Positions 51,692-62,071 are shown, counted from the first letter of the stretch. The stretch is DNA of 64,000 bases from Paracoccus caeni (GCF_016629665.1 NZ_JAEPRQ010000003.1:1-64000), one strand, 5' to 3'. A program made the numbers and translations. Notes: generated by a model from the sequence alone, not told the origin.

Positions 51692-52111
51692 ATGTTTCGC
51701 CATATCGCACTTGCCGCTACCCTGAGCCTCGTCGCCGCACCGGTGGCCTTTGCGCAGGACACCGCGCCCGCCCCTGATGCGGCACCGTCGCCCGAAGCGG
51801 CGGGGATCGATCCGGCGCAGGCTTATCTGGCTGCCCGCAATCAGCTTGGCATCCTGAAGCACTGCCAAGAGCAAGGTTTCAGCGGCGCTGAAGCGGTAGC
51901 CGCGCAGGAAAAAATGATCGGTATGCTGCCGGCGGGTGATGCCGCTGCGGGCGACGAAGCCGAACAGAAAGGTGCCGCAGGCACCGTGTCCATCGGCGGC
52001 ACCGAGGTCAATCTCGAGGAAGCCGCAACTGGTCAGGGCACCACGGTCGAGGCGCAATGCCAGCAGATCGAAGCTGCCGTGAACCAAGTCGCGGCGCAGT
52101 TGCCGCAATAA
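51692..52111 (+). CDS. Small secreted protein
   Basis: A 139-residue protein from ATG 51692, preceded by AAGGAGCTCATA. A Sec signal peptide (FRHIALAATLSLVAAPVAFA, cut before QD) is followed by a Pro/Ala linker. A helical domain holds two Cys, in LKHCQEQGFS and EAQCQQIEA, which could form a disulfide. No enzymatic motif is seen. A bidirectional terminator follows. Confidence 0.75.
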   Translation: MFRHIALAATLSLVAAPVAFAQDTAPAPDAAPSPEAAGIDPAQAYLAARNQLGILKHCQEQGFSGAEAVAAQEKMIGMLPAGDAAAGDEAEQKGAAGTVSIGGTEVNLEEAATGQGTTVEAQCQQIEAAVNQVAAQLPQ

Positions 52112-52133
52112 GGTTTCGACCTTTGGAAATGCG

Positions 52134-52161
52134 AACGGGCCGGCGATTGCCGGCCCGTTTT
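52134..52161. terminator. Rho-independent terminator
   Basis: An 11-bp stem, AACGGGCCGGC / GCCGGCCCGTT, with a 4-base loop and then TTTT. It lies between the convergent secreted-protein and carboxynorspermidine genes and may serve both. Confidence 0.8.
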
Positions 52162-52180
52162 GCATTCGGTCACGCAGGTC

Positions 52181-53407
52181 TTAGATCGGGTGATCGCCGG
52201 TGGCGTCGATGACGCGGGTCGGCAGGCCCAGATCGCCCAGAAGTTCAAGGAAGGGCCGCGCGGGCAGATCCTCGACATTGACCATCTTCTTCACGTCCCA
52301 GACGCCGCGCGCGATCAGCACCGCCGCCGCGACAGGGGGCACACCCGCCGTATAGCTGATGCCCTGGCTGCCGACCTCGTTGAAGGCGTCCTTGTGGTCG
52401 GCGACGTTATAGATGAACACCTCGCCCGGCTTGCCGTCGCGGGTGCCTTTGACCAGATCGCCGATGCAGGTCTTGCCTTCGTAATCGGGCGCAAGGCTGG
52501 CCGGATCGGGCAACACGGCCTTGACCACTTTAAGCGGGACGACTTCTTGCCCCTCGGCGGTCTTGACGGGCTGTTCCGACAGCAGGCCAAGGTTCTGCAG
52601 CACGGTGAAGACGTTGATATAGTGATCGCCAAAGCCCATCCAGAAGCGCACATCGGCATCCTTGTAACGGGCCGAGAGGCTGTGAACCTCGTCATGGCCC
52701 GAAAGGTAAGCCTTGCGCTTGCCGACGACGGGCAGATCCCATTCGCGACCGACCTCGAACATCTTGTTCGATTTCCACTCGCCACCTTGCCACGAATAGA
52801 CGGTGCCGGTGAATTCGCGGAAATTGATCTCGGGGTCGAAATTGGTGGCGAACCAGCGGCCATGCGAACCGGCATTGATATCGACGATGTCGATCTCGTC
52901 GATCTTGTCGAAATATTCATCCTCGGCCAGACGCGCATAGGCGTTGACCACGCCCGGATCGAAGCCCGCGCCCAGAATGGCGGTGACGCCTGCTTCCGCA
53001 GCATCGTCGCGGCGCTTCCATTCGTAATTCGCATACCATGGCGGCGTTTCGCAAACCTTGGCCGGGTCTTCATGGATGGCTGTGTCGATATAGGCCGATC
53101 CCGCCGCAATGCAGCCATCAAGAACCGTCATGTTGATAAAGGCCGAGCCGACATTGATGACGATGCCGATGTTCAGCTTGCGCAGCAATTCCTCGACCGC
53201 TTCACTGTCCATCGCGTCAAGCTGATGGCTGATGAAGGGCATGTCGTGTCCCTTTAAGCGCAGGCTGTCGATGATCGCATCCGCCTTGGACTGCGTGCGG
53301 TTCGCGATATGCAGATCGCCGAATTCGGCGGCCTGCTGCGCGACCTTATGGGCGACAACTTGCGCGACGCCACCCGCGCCAATGATCAGGACGTTCTTCT
53401 TGGCCAA
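52181..53407 (-). CDS. Carboxy(nor)spermidine synthase (saccharopine dehydrogenase family)
   Basis: A 408-residue NAD(P)-dependent enzyme with a TTG start behind a strong AAAGGAGTCGGA. The dinucleotide motif VLIIGAGGVAQVVAHK opens the protein, and IGAGFDPGVVNAYA-like and FGDHYINVFTVLQNLGL segments follow. It condenses aspartate semialdehyde with putrescine or diaminopropane. The gene is 38 bp downstream of the matching decarboxylase, so both steps of the alternative spermidine/norspermidine route are encoded together. Confidence 0.9.
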   Translation of the reverse strand: MAKKNVLIIGAGGVAQVVAHKVAQQAAEFGDLHIANRTQSKADAIIDSLRLKGHDMPFISHQLDAMDSEAVEELLRKLNIGIVINVGSAFINMTVLDGCIAAGSAYIDTAIHEDPAKVCETPPWYANYEWKRRDDAAEAGVTAILGAGFDPGVVNAYARLAEDEYFDKIDEIDIVDINAGSHGRWFATNFDPEINFREFTGTVYSWQGGEWKSNKMFEVGREWDLPVVGKRKAYLSGHDEVHSLSARYKDADVRFWMGFGDHYINVFTVLQNLGLLSEQPVKTAEGQEVVPLKVVKAVLPDPASLAPDYEGKTCIGDLVKGTRDGKPGEVFIYNVADHKDAFNEVGSQGISYTAGVPPVAAAVLIARGVWDVKKMVNVEDLPARPFLELLGDLGLPTRVIDATGDHPI

Positions 53408-53445
53408 TTCCGACTCCTTTCAGGGGGTGCAGAGTTTGGGGCGCC

Positions 53446-54546
53446 TCAGGACAGGCTGCCTTTGTAGTCATCATAGGAAAAGCGGCGGACCGGACGGATC
53501 GTTCCGTCCTCTTCACGGATCGCGATCGAGGGCATGGCGACACCGTTGAACCAGTTCTTCTTCACCATCGTATAGCCCGCCGCATCGGCGATGCTGATGC
53601 GGTCGCCGATCTTCAGCGGCTGGGCAAAGCGCGCCTCGCCGAAAATATCGCCCGCCAGACAGGTCTTGCCCGCGATCTGATAGGCGTGATCACCTTGCTG
53701 CGGCAGCTTGGCCGTTTCGCGATAGATCAGCAGATCCAGCATATGCGCCTCGATACTGCTATCGACGATGGCGACATCCTTGCCGTTATTGATGATGTCC
53801 AGAACGCTGACCTCCAGCGAGGTGGTCTTGGTGATGCTGGCCTCGCCCGGTTCCAGATAGGCCTGCACACCGAAACGATCCTGAAACGCCTTCAGCCGGT
53901 CGGCCAGTTTCTCCAGCGGATAACCTTCGCCGGTGAAATGGATGCCGCCGCCAAGGCTGACCCAGTCCAGCTTTTGCAGGATATCGCCAAATTCGGTCTC
54001 GATCCGCGAAAGCTGGTGGTCGAACAGGTCGAAATCGCCGTTCTCGCAATTATAATGGATCATGACGCCGCTGATCCGGTCCATCGCCGCTTCCAGCCGC
54101 GCAATGTCCCATTCGCCAAGGCGCGAGAACGGCCGCGCCGGATCGGCAAGATCAAAGCCCGAGGTCGAGAAGCGCGGGTTCAGCCGCAACCCGGTGGTGA
54201 TGTCCTTGGCCTTTTCGCCGAAACGGTCAAGCTGGCTCAGGCTGTTGAAGATGATCTTGTCGGCATAGGTGATCGCCTCGTCGATCTCGTGATCGGCCCA
54301 GGCGACGGAATAGGCATGGGTTTCCTTGCCGAATTCCTCATGGCCCAGCCGCAATTCGAACAGCGAGGACGAGGTGGTCCCGTCCATATAGTCGCGCATG
54401 AAATCAAAGGCCGACCAAGTGGCAAAGCATTTCAGCGCCAGCAGCGCCTTGGCCCCTGACAACTCGCGCAGTCGCGCGACCTTTTCCATGTTGGCGCGCA
54501 ACAGGGATTTGTCGATCAGGTAGAAGGGCGTCTGAAGCTCGGTCAT
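53446..54546 (-). CDS. nspC: Carboxynorspermidine decarboxylase
   Basis: A 366-residue PLP-dependent fold-III decarboxylase from ATG 54546. The cofactor Lys39 lies in LLALKCFATWSAF. SLGGGIHFTGEGYP holds the phosphate-binding Gly loop. TCLAGDIFGEA carries the catalytic Cys and Asp region contributed to the partner subunit. It removes the carboxyl from carboxynorspermidine or carboxyspermidine. It is paired with the upstream-acting dehydrogenase coded just downstream. The longer frame from 54690 is rejected. Confidence 0.93.
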   Translation of the reverse strand: MTELQTPFYLIDKSLLRANMEKVARLRELSGAKALLALKCFATWSAFDFMRDYMDGTTSSSLFELRLGHEEFGKETHAYSVAWADHEIDEAITYADKIIFNSLSQLDRFGEKAKDITTGLRLNPRFSTSGFDLADPARPFSRLGEWDIARLEAAMDRISGVMIHYNCENGDFDLFDHQLSRIETEFGDILQKLDWVSLGGGIHFTGEGYPLEKLADRLKAFQDRFGVQAYLEPGEASITKTTSLEVSVLDIINNGKDVAIVDSSIEAHMLDLLIYRETAKLPQQGDHAYQIAGKTCLAGDIFGEARFAQPLKIGDRISIADAAGYTMVKKNWFNGVAMPSIAIREEDGTIRPVRRFSYDDYKGSLS

Positions 54547-54658
54547 GCTGGTCCTTCGCGCGGAAAGCCGGGGGCGGGAAAGGGGAAGGGCCGATATAGA
54601 GGCCCGGTCTGCTTTTCGCAAGGAATGGCAACGTGCGCGTGACAGTCGTGCGACGGGC

Positions 54659-55042
54659 TTAATCGCCTGCGGCGAAATGCCTGAATTCACGCTTCAGAAG
54701 CTCAAGCTCGTCCCGCAGAAGTGCGATTTCGGCCTCAACATCACGGTTGAGCGGCGTGCCCGCCAGCAGGGCCAGACGCCCCAGATGCAGCGCGTCGGCC
54801 TGCACCGGCGCATCGGTATCGGCATCATCTGCGACAAGGACCAGCGAATGCACCCCGTCCGAGATGACCTGTCCCGGCAGCGCAACCTGCACCTGCCAGC
54901 TTTCCTTCTTCGGCCCATCGGACAGGATCGCCTTGGCCACGATCTCGCCGCGAAGGGTGACATAAAGCCGGGCAGGGGCGCGATCTGCCTCCAGAAGCCC
55001 GGACCAGATGCCGTCATGAACGCCGTGATCGAAGAATTGCAT
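54659..55042 (-). CDS. Conserved hypothetical protein
   Basis: A 127-residue protein, 11 bp after the DUF6478 gene. It has a beta-rich front (GIWSGLLEADRAPARLYVTL, VISDGVHSLVLVADD) and a C-terminal helix EAEIALLRDELELLKREF that could form a coiled coil. The two genes are probably co-transcribed. The function is unknown to me. Confidence 0.65.
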   Translation of the reverse strand: MQFFDHGVHDGIWSGLLEADRAPARLYVTLRGEIVAKAILSDGPKKESWQVQVALPGQVISDGVHSLVLVADDADTDAPVQADALHLGRLALLAGTPLNRDVEAEIALLRDELELLKREFRHFAAGD

Positions 55043-55053
55043 CCGGTTCCCTT

Positions 55054-55887
55054 TCAGACCGCGGCCCGAGGATGGCGCGACAGGATCAGATCGTGAATCG
55101 TGACGGCGTTCATATTCGGTTTCTCGAAAATCAGGTCCAGCCAGACCTTGCTGACCGGCTGTTCGGCCAGATCGGCATAGGCCAGATCAAATTCCACGTT
55201 CCGTTGTGCATTGGGGCCGTCAATCGGGTGGCCCATCTGGCGCAGGATGGTTTCGGTATTCGGTCCCTGCACAAGATTCAGCCTCGCATAGACAGTAATC
55301 GCGCGTTCCGCCTGCATGATCGTGTCCAGCCGCAGCACCTGACGCCGATCCAGCCCGGTCAGGATTTCGTCGGGCAGATCCAGCGACAGCGATAGATAGC
55401 TGCCGCTGAAGCCAAGGATTTCCAGTTGAAGGCCAAAGGCGGGATGGACCGGGCGGGTCCGGTTGGGCAATTGGCGCAGGATCAGCGCATGGCGGGCGCA
55501 ATCGTGCCACAGGGCAAGCTCGCTGCCGAAACGGCGACCGGATTGCGGGCCGATGACGGCGGCGGGCGAAATGCCGCCGCGCATCGACAAAAGCTGCCAT
55601 TTCCAGTCGGTCCCCGGCGGCAGATCGGGCAGGGTCTGCCCCTTCCGGCCTTCCTGCAGCGCATCGGCGCGTTGCAGGAAGCGGGTCAGGTCGGCATGCA
55701 GCAGCCGCGCCTCATCACACAGATGAATATCCGGGCTGCGGCGGGATCTCAGCGCCCGCTGCGCGAGATTGGCCCATTGCCGCCCCGCCGATTCGCGCAT
55801 CTTGCGGCCCAGCCAGCCGCCGGGCTTCTCGGTCGCGCCAAAGCTCGTCCGGTCATCCTGACGATCAGGCATCGCAAGGCTCGTCAT
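55054..55887 (-). CDS. DUF6478-type conserved protein
   Basis: A 277-residue protein from ATG 55887 (alternative MPDRQDD 15 bp later). It matches my memory of the DUF6478 family of Rhodobacterales: WLGRKMRESAGRQWANLAQRA, TDWKWQLLSMRGGI, FGSELALWHDC, and LSLSLDLPDEI. There is no membrane segment or signal. The function is unknown. The longer frame from 56028 adds Ser-rich sequence without a ribosome site. Confidence 0.7.
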   Translation of the reverse strand: MTSLAMPDRQDDRTSFGATEKPGGWLGRKMRESAGRQWANLAQRALRSRRSPDIHLCDEARLLHADLTRFLQRADALQEGRKGQTLPDLPPGTDWKWQLLSMRGGISPAAVIGPQSGRRFGSELALWHDCARHALILRQLPNRTRPVHPAFGLQLEILGFSGSYLSLSLDLPDEILTGLDRRQVLRLDTIMQAERAITVYARLNLVQGPNTETILRQMGHPIDGPNAQRNVEFDLAYADLAEQPVSKVWLDLIFEKPNMNAVTIHDLILSRHPRAAV

Positions 55888-56031
55888 CGCGCCAAAGCGC
55901 AGGATTGCGCGCTTTGATGAACGCGATTGAAAGATAAAACGAATCGTCGAATCGTGCAGCCGACATATCGACCCAAGGTTGTATGAACCGGACGCCTCAG
56001 GGATAGCGCGGGAAGTGCTTTCCGACAAGTT

Positions 56032-56370
56032 TCAGGCGACCAGGTGATCCAGTTTTGCCGCACAAATGAAGTCATTCCGGGTCAATCCCCCGGCGGAGTG
56101 GGTGGTGAACGTGACCTGACAGTAGCCCCAGCCGAATCCGATATCGGGGTGATGCCCCTGTTTGTTGCCCAACCACGCTGCCAGATTCGCCATCTCGACC
56201 GCCTTGGCGAAGCCCTTGAACTCGAAACGGCGGCTGATCGAGGTGCCGTCCTCGGACAGCTTCCAGCTATCCAATTCCCCCATCATCTGCCGCGCTTCAT
56301 CCGCCGGCATCGCGGGCATGCCGCCTTCGCAGGGAACACAGGTCTGGTTCGAGAGATCGTTCTGCGACAT
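56032..56370 (-). CDS. phhB: Pterin-4a-carbinolamine dehydratase
   Basis: A 112-residue enzyme from ATG 56370, eight bases after GGAG. The active-site run HHPDIGFGWGYCQVTFTTHS, then GGLTRNDFICAAKLD, is diagnostic. It recycles tetrahydrobiopterin after aromatic amino acid hydroxylation, although in bacteria without a hydroxylase it may serve the molybdenum cofactor. No phhA gene is visible nearby. Confidence 0.94.
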   Translation of the reverse strand: MSQNDLSNQTCVPCEGGMPAMPADEARQMMGELDSWKLSEDGTSISRRFEFKGFAKAVEMANLAAWLGNKQGHHPDIGFGWGYCQVTFTTHSAGGLTRNDFICAAKLDHLVA

Positions 56371-56442
56371 GGGAAGCTCCGTCATCTCTGGCTGCAGCCA
56401 AGCCTACATTTCCACGCTGCCGCTGTAAAACGGCATCGGCGG

Positions 56443-57870
56443 CTACAGCAGCGGCGAGGCCAGCGCGGCAAGGTTATTGCGCAGGCGGCGCAGCACGCTC
56501 CAATCGCGGACCTCGTCCAGTGTGATCTCGCGCGAGCGTTCGACATAGGTCGCCTGACGGGCATCCAGTTCGGCGATCAGTTCAGGGTCGAAGACCGCCA
56601 TGTTCACCTCGTAATTCAGCTCGAAGCTGCGGCGGTCGAGGTTGGCGCTGCCGACCATGGCGATGCGGCCATCGACGGTCATGATCTTGGCATGCAGCAA
56701 GCCGGGCTCGAACAGCATGATCCTGACGCCCGCCGACAGAAGGCCATAATAGAAACCCTGCGAGGTGGCGCCCACCACCATCGAATCGTTTCGGGCGGGC
56801 AGGATCATCGTCACCTTGACCCCGCGCCGCGCCGCCGCCCGGACCGCCGAATCCAGCGCGACATCGGGCACGTAATAGGGAGTAGTGATGACGATATTGT
56901 CTTCCGCCGCGTGCAGCATCGCGTTCAGGCAGTCCGAGATGCTGCCCGCCCGCCGATCCGGCCCGGTTGCCACCACCTGCGCGATCTGGCCCGGCAGATC
57001 GACCGCATCCACGGTGGTCAGCATGTCGCCGAGGTCACGTCCGGTATAGCTCATCCAGTCGGCCAGAAAGACCGACTGAAGCTGGCGCACGACCGGCCCC
57101 TCCACCCGGAACAGCACATCGATCCACGGCGCAAAGCGCGGTTTGACCGCGAAGGCCATGTCAGAGCAGTTGCGGCTGCCGGTAAAGGCCACGCGATTGT
57201 CGATGACCAAAATCTTGCGGTGATTGCGCAGATCCAGCCTGCGGAACAGGATGCTGATGAAGGGAAGGCCCCACGGAAACGCCGTCACGCATTCCGCGCC
57301 AGCATCCTGCATCTTCTTCCACAGCGGCGAATTGACCAGCGAACGAGAGCCAAGCGCATCCACGATCACCCGGCAGGCAACGCCCCGACCGGCAGCGCGG
57401 CCAATCGCCTCGGCGACCTTGCCGCCGCTGTGATCGGGCAGCCAGATGTAGAACAGCACATGCACATGATCCTGAGCGCGGTCGATGGCGTCGATCAGCC
57501 GGTCGATCGCCTCATCCGATTCTTCCAGCAAAGAGATACGGTTGCCGGTCAGCGCGATCATGCCGCCGACCGCCGCATTGGCCGCAACGACGGTGCGCGC
57601 ATAGTCCGGCGGATAGGCGATCAGATCGGGCAGGGTGATCTTCAACCCGGTCAACCGGTCGCGAACGTCGCCCATCCGCTGCACCTCGGCCTGGTTCATC
57701 CGCACCTCGCCGAACAGCACATAGGCGATCAGCCCGACGACGGGCACTGCCTCGATCACCATGATCCATGCAAGCCGCACCGAAGGGTCAAGACGGGGAC
57801 GGATCAAAACCCGGGCGATAAAGCCCCAGACAAGCGCCGTGTGAAGAAGAACCAGCAAGGAAGTCCACAT
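56443..57870 (-). CDS. cls: Cardiolipin synthase
   Basis: A 475-residue phospholipase-D-type synthase from ATG 57870 ([10 protein letters not shown]). Two N-terminal membrane helices ([18 protein letters not shown] and [19 protein letters not shown]) precede two HKD motifs: [17 protein letters not shown] and [17 protein letters not shown], the latter followed by [13 protein letters not shown]. It joins two phosphatidylglycerol molecules, continuing the PgsA pathway. The longer frame from 57978 is rejected because it would run through the accD leader. Confidence 0.95.
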   Translation of the reverse strand: MWTSLLVLLHTALVWGFIARVLIRPRLDPSVRLAWIMVIEAVPVVGLIAYVLFGEVRMNQAEVQRMGDVRDRLTGLKITLPDLIAYPPDYARTVVAANAAVGGMIALTGNRISLLEESDEAIDRLIDAIDRAQDHVHVLFYIWLPDHSGGKVAEAIGRAAGRGVACRVIVDALGSRSLVNSPLWKKMQDAGAECVTAFPWGLPFISILFRRLDLRNHRKILVIDNRVAFTGSRNCSDMAFAVKPRFAPWIDVLFRVEGPVVRQLQSVFLADWMSYTGRDLGDMLTTVDAVDLPGQIAQVVATGPDRRAGSISDCLNAMLHAAEDNIVITTPYYVPDVALDSAVRAAARRGVKVTMILPARNDSMVVGATSQGFYYGLLSAGVRIMLFEPGLLHAKIMTVDGRIAMVGSANLDRRSFELNYEVNMAVFDPELIAELDARQATYVERSREITLDEVRDWSVLRRLRNNLAALASPLL

Positions 57871-57961
57871 GCCGCGCATCTTTGACAGACCATGCGGCAA
57901 TTGCAATTCCCCGTCATGCGCCCTATTTCGGGAACCGCAAACAGCCCGAGGTCGCTCGCGA

Positions 57962-58885
57962 ATGAACTGGATCACCAACTACGTCCGCCCGCGCATCAAC
58001 TCGCTCTTCTCGCGTCGCGAGGTGCCGGACAATCTGTGGACGAAGTGCCCGGAATGCGGGACCATGCTGTTCCACCGTGAGTTGTCGGACAATCTGAACG
58101 TGTGTTCGACCTGCGATCATCACCTGGCGATTTCGCCCCGTGACCGCTTCACGGCGCTGTTCGACGGCGGCGTGTTCCTTGAGGTCAAGGTGCCAGAGCC
58201 GATCGCCGATCCGCTGCAATTCCGCGACCAGAAAAAATATCCCGACCGGATGAAGGCCGCGCAGAAATCCACCGGCGAGAAAGAGGCGATGTTGGTCGCT
58301 GAAGGCGAGATGGGCCGCACCCCCATTGTCGCCGCCGCACAGAATTTCAGCTTCATGGGCGGCTCGATGGGGATGTATGTCGGCAACGCCATCATCGCCG
58401 CTGCCGAACGCGCGGTGAAGCTGAAACGCCCCTTGGTCCTGTTCTCGGCTGCTGGCGGGGCGCGGATGCAGGAAGGCATCCTGTCGCTGATGCAGATGCC
58501 GCGCACCACCGTCGCGGTCGAGATGCTGAAGGAAGCGGGCCTGCCCTATATCGTCGTGCTGACCCATCCGACCACGGGCGGCGTCACCGCCAGCTATGCG
58601 ATGCTGGGTGACATCCAGATTGCCGAGCCGAACGCGCTGATCTGCTTTGCCGGTCCCCGCGTGATCGAACAGACCATTCGCGAAAAACTGCCCGAGGGTT
58701 TCCAGCGCGCCGAATACCTGCTGGAACACGGCATGCTGGACCGGGTGACGCATCGGAAGGAATTGCGGAACGAGCTGATCTCGATCCTGCGGATGCTGGG
58801 CAACCTACCCGCGCCGACCAAGGCCGAACTGCCCGCGCCTTCGCCCGAAGAACTGGCTGCGGCTGCGCCCGCCAAAGTCGAATAG
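57962..58885 (+). CDS. accD: Acetyl-CoA carboxylase carboxyltransferase subunit beta
   Basis: A 307-residue AccD from ATG 57962. The four-Cys zinc ribbon is C29, C32, C48 and C51 ([15 protein letters not shown]). The carboxyltransferase core follows, with [33 protein letters not shown] and [17 protein letters not shown]. It works with AccA in malonyl-CoA synthesis. folC follows 19 bp later, as in many bacteria. Confidence 0.97.
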   Translation: MNWITNYVRPRINSLFSRREVPDNLWTKCPECGTMLFHRELSDNLNVCSTCDHHLAISPRDRFTALFDGGVFLEVKVPEPIADPLQFRDQKKYPDRMKAAQKSTGEKEAMLVAEGEMGRTPIVAAAQNFSFMGGSMGMYVGNAIIAAAERAVKLKRPLVLFSAAGGARMQEGILSLMQMPRTTVAVEMLKEAGLPYIVVLTHPTTGGVTASYAMLGDIQIAEPNALICFAGPRVIEQTIREKLPEGFQRAEYLLEHGMLDRVTHRKELRNELISILRMLGNLPAPTKAELPAPSPEELAAAAPAKVE

Positions 58886-58904
58886 AACCCGACAAAGCCC
58901 TGCC

Positions 58905-60176
58905 ATGAGCCATACAGACGCCATCCTCGACCGCCTGATGGCGCTGCATCCGAAGGTCATCGACCTGTCGCTTGACCGGATGCACCGGCTGCTTGGCGCG
59001 CTTGGCAATCCCGAACGGTCGATCCCGCCGGTGATCCATGTCGCAGGCACGAACGGCAAGGGCTCGACCCAGGCGATGATCCGTGCGGGGCTTGAGGCAG
59101 GGGGCAAGCGCGTCCACGCCTATACCTCGCCGCATCTGGCGCGCTTTCACGAACGCATCCGGCTGGCGGGCGACCTGATCCCCGAAGCCGATCTGGCGGC
59201 AGTGCTGGAAGAATGCGAGGCCGCCAATGACGGCCAGCCGATCACCTTCTTCGAGATCACCACCGCCGCCGCCTTCCTCGCCTTTTCGCGCGTCCCGGCG
59301 GATTATACGTTGCTTGAGGTCGGGCTTGGCGGTCGCCTTGACGCGACCAATGTGATCGATGAACCCGCGCTGACGGTGATCACCCCGATCAGCATCGACC
59401 ACACACAATATCTTGGCGATACCCTGCCGCTGATCGCAGGGGAAAAGGCCGGGATCATCAAGCGCACCGTCCCGTGCATCGTCGGCCCGCAACAGGACGA
59501 AGCCCTGCGCGTGATCGAAAACCGCGCCTCGGGCCTCGCAGCGCCGCTGTTCGTCCACGGCCAGCACTGGCAGATCGCCCGCGACCGTGACGGCATGGTC
59601 TATCAGGACGATTTCGGCCTCTGGGATCTGCCGCTGCCGAACCTGATCGGCCCGCATCAAATCCAGAATGCAGGCGCGGCGCTTGCCGCCCTTCGCCACC
59701 TGAACGCAACCGACGCACAGGCGCTCGCCGCGGTGACGCAAGCCGAATGGCCCGCCCGTATGCAACGCCTGCGCCACGGCCCGCTAGTCGATCTGGCGGG
59801 ACCGCAAGCAGAGCTTTGGCTTGACGGCGGCCATAACCCGGCAGGGGGCGAGGCGCTTGCCGCGACCTTCGAAACCCTGCCATCCCGCCCGACCCATCTG
59901 GTCTGCGGCATGCTGAACACCAAGGACATCGCGGGCTATCTTCGCCCGCTGGCCCCCTTTGCCGAGACGCTGACCGCCATCGATATTCCGGGCGAGCCGA
60001 ACACGCTGCCCGCAGCCGAGACCGCCAAAGCTGCCGAAAGCGTCGGCATCACCACCCGCACCGCAACCGACGCCGCCTCGGCCATTGCGGCGATCATCGA
60101 AACCGCCCCACAGGCCCGCATCCTGATCTGCGGCTCGCTGTATCTTGCAGGCAGGATCCTCCGCGAAAACGGCTGA
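58905..60176 (+). CDS. folC: Bifunctional folylpolyglutamate synthase / dihydrofolate synthase
   Basis: A 423-residue ligase adding glutamate to dihydropteroate and folates. The P-loop GTNGKGS is at 48-54. YTSPHLARFHERIRL and EVGLGGRLDATNVI are standard Mur-ligase-type folate motifs. LWLDGGHNPAGGEAL marks the C-terminal domain. It is coupled to accD. The end lies 11 bp from the 3' end of the convergent zapE gene. Confidence 0.96.
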   Translation: MSHTDAILDRLMALHPKVIDLSLDRMHRLLGALGNPERSIPPVIHVAGTNGKGSTQAMIRAGLEAGGKRVHAYTSPHLARFHERIRLAGDLIPEADLAAVLEECEAANDGQPITFFEITTAAAFLAFSRVPADYTLLEVGLGGRLDATNVIDEPALTVITPISIDHTQYLGDTLPLIAGEKAGIIKRTVPCIVGPQQDEALRVIENRASGLAAPLFVHGQHWQIARDRDGMVYQDDFGLWDLPLPNLIGPHQIQNAGAALAALRHLNATDAQALAAVTQAEWPARMQRLRHGPLVDLAGPQAELWLDGGHNPAGGEALAATFETLPSRPTHLVCGMLNTKDIAGYLRPLAPFAETLTAIDIPGEPNTLPAAETAKAAESVGITTRTATDAASAIAAIIETAPQARILICGSLYLAGRILRENG

Positions 60177-60187
60177 TTTGCGTTGGT

Positions 60188-61330
60188 CTAAATATCCCGG
60201 GGGTTCGGGGGCTGGCCCCCGGCCTCGCCGCCCCAATCCGCATCCTGCATCTCGCGCAACCGACTGGCCGTCCGCTCGAACTCGAAACTGCCCTCGCCCT
60301 CGGCATAAAGCAGCTCCGGCTCATCCGCTGCGCTGGCGAACAGACGCACCTTGGCCTCGTAAAGCGCATCGATCAGCGTCACGAACCGCTTGGCCTCGTT
60401 ATAGTTCGCGGATGACAACCGGGGAACGCCGTCGATGATCAGCACCCGAACCCGCTGCGCCAGCGCCAGATAATCCGCCGCGCCAAGCGGCTTGCCACAG
60501 AGATCCCAGAACCCGGCTCGCGCCACATCACCCGCATGGGCGGGCAGATCGAAGCTGCGGCCCTTCATCTCGATCACCAGAGGCGTGGGCGCAGCCCCCT
60601 GGGTTTCCTCAGCCCATACCGCATCCAAAGCCTCGCGCGCCGCCGCATTGGCGGGGGTGAACCAGACCTGCCCGCCGGTGCTGCGGCCCTGTCGATGGTC
60701 GGTCTGGCTGTCGAGGCAAACCACATCCATCCGTTCGCGGATCAGCGCGATGAAGGGCAGGAAAAGCTGACGGTTCAGTCCGTTCTTGTAAAGCTCTTCG
60801 GGTGCCCGGTTCGAGGTGGTGACGATGACAACCCCCTGATCCAGCAGCACCTGAAACAGCCGTCCCACGATCATCGCATCGGCGATATCGGTGATCTGCA
60901 TCTCGTCGAAACACAAAAGCCGCACCTTGGCCGCGACGGCCATTGCCACCGGCTTCACGGCGTCCTGATCGCCACGCTTGCGCGCTTCGTTCAGGCCGAC
61001 CTGAATTTCCTGCATGAATTCATGGAAATGCACCCGCCGCGCCGGCAGGGGCGAGGCTTCGGCCATCATGTCCATCAGCATCGATTTACCGCGCCCGACG
61101 CCGCCCCAGAGGTAAAGCCCCTTCACCTGCGCGCCCGACTCGGCAGGAGAGCTGCCGCCGCCGAAGAAGGCACGCCAGCCGGAACGCGGCTTGCCCGAAG
61201 TTGCCGCAGGAAGCTGCGCCAGATCATCCAGAACCCGGTCCAGATGCGGCAGAACCGCCTGCTGCGCGGCGTCCGGCTCCAGCTTGCCGCTGGCTACACG
61301 TTCTCGATACAGGTCGCTGATCTTGCCCAT
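60188..61330 (-). CDS. zapE: Cell division protein ZapE (AFG1-like ATPase)
   Basis: A 380-residue AFG1/ZapE ATPase from ATG 61330 (MGKISDLYRERV). Walker A is GGVGRGKS (about 76-83), Walker B is LLCFDEMQITD, and the sensor region reads IVTTSNRAPEELY. FHEFMQEIQVGL is a family marker. It is associated with the division ring or with degradation of membrane proteins. In many alphaproteobacteria it neighbours sdh or mdh genes, which are not seen here. Confidence 0.94.
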   Translation of the reverse strand: MGKISDLYRERVASGKLEPDAAQQAVLPHLDRVLDDLAQLPAATSGKPRSGWRAFFGGGSSPAESGAQVKGLYLWGGVGRGKSMLMDMMAEASPLPARRVHFHEFMQEIQVGLNEARKRGDQDAVKPVAMAVAAKVRLLCFDEMQITDIADAMIVGRLFQVLLDQGVVIVTTSNRAPEELYKNGLNRQLFLPFIALIRERMDVVCLDSQTDHRQGRSTGGQVWFTPANAAAREALDAVWAEETQGAAPTPLVIEMKGRSFDLPAHAGDVARAGFWDLCGKPLGAADYLALAQRVRVLIIDGVPRLSSANYNEAKRFVTLIDALYEAKVRLFASAADEPELLYAEGEGSFEFERTASRLREMQDADWGGEAGGQPPNPRDI

Positions 61331-61438
61331 GTTGCTGCAATTTGCATGCCCGCCAGACCCAGACAAGGGCCAATCCGGCGACTTGACCGGAACGGCGCGG
61401 CATGAGACCCCAAGATGTGACAGCGCAAAGGAACCGCC

Positions 61439-62071
61439 ATGCAGATCCCCGAGCCCGATCAGATCGCGGGCCTGCCCGTGCTTTTCGTCATGGCGGCCGA
61501 ACCGGAATATGGCCCGGCCTTGCGCGCGCGGATCAGCCCGTTGATCACCGGCATTGGCCCGGTCGAGGCCGCCGTGAAGCTGACCGCCGCGCTTTCCGCG
61601 ATGCCCGTTTTGCCAAAGCTGATCGTCTCGCTGGGCTCTGCCGGGTCGGCATCGCTGCAGCAGGCCGAGATCTATCAGGCCAGCGCCGTCGCCTATCGCG
61701 ACATGGATGCCTCACCGCTGGGCTTCCCGCGCGGACAGACGCCGTTACTTGATCTGCCGCCGCGCGTCGATCTGCCTTACCGCATCCCCGACCTGCCCGA
61801 GGCGACGCTTTCCACCGGCGCCAATATCGTCAGCGGTGCCGCCTATGACGACATTGCCGAGGATATGGTCGATATGGAAACCTTCGCCCATCTGCGCGCC
61901 GCGCAGCATTTCGGGCTACCACTGATCGGGTTGCGGGGAATTTCGGACGGGGTGGCCGAGTTGCAGATGCTGTCGGACTGGACGCAATATCTGCACATCA
62001 TTGATGAGAAGCTGGCCCTCGCCGTCGATGCGCTTGAGCGGGCGATAGCGGACGGAGAGATCAGTCTGTAG
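61439..62071 (+). CDS. Purine-nucleoside phosphorylase / MTA-SAH nucleosidase family protein
   Basis: A 210-residue protein of the PNP_UDP_1 fold. It starts LPVLFVMAAEPEYGPAL, with an early ITGIGPVEAAVKLTAAL block where nucleosidases have TGIGKVNA. A late DMVDMETFAHLRAAQ carries the Met-Glu that contacts ribose, and ISDGVAELQMLSDW is near the catalytic Asp position. It probably cleaves methylthioadenosine or S-adenosylhomocysteine. Sequence divergence from standard MtnN keeps the substrate open. Confidence 0.82.
   Translation: MQIPEPDQIAGLPVLFVMAAEPEYGPALRARISPLITGIGPVEAAVKLTAALSAMPVLPKLIVSLGSAGSASLQQAEIYQASAVAYRDMDASPLGFPRGQTPLLDLPPRVDLPYRIPDLPEATLSTGANIVSGAAYDDIAEDMVDMETFAHLRAAQHFGLPLIGLRGISDGVAELQMLSDWTQYLHIIDEKLALAVDALERAIADGEISL

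Noticed and set aside
56044..57885. 613-codon plus-strand frame antisense to cls and phhB
   Set aside because: It spans two real minus-strand genes and their gap; composition is HRQ-rich, typical of antisense shadows.
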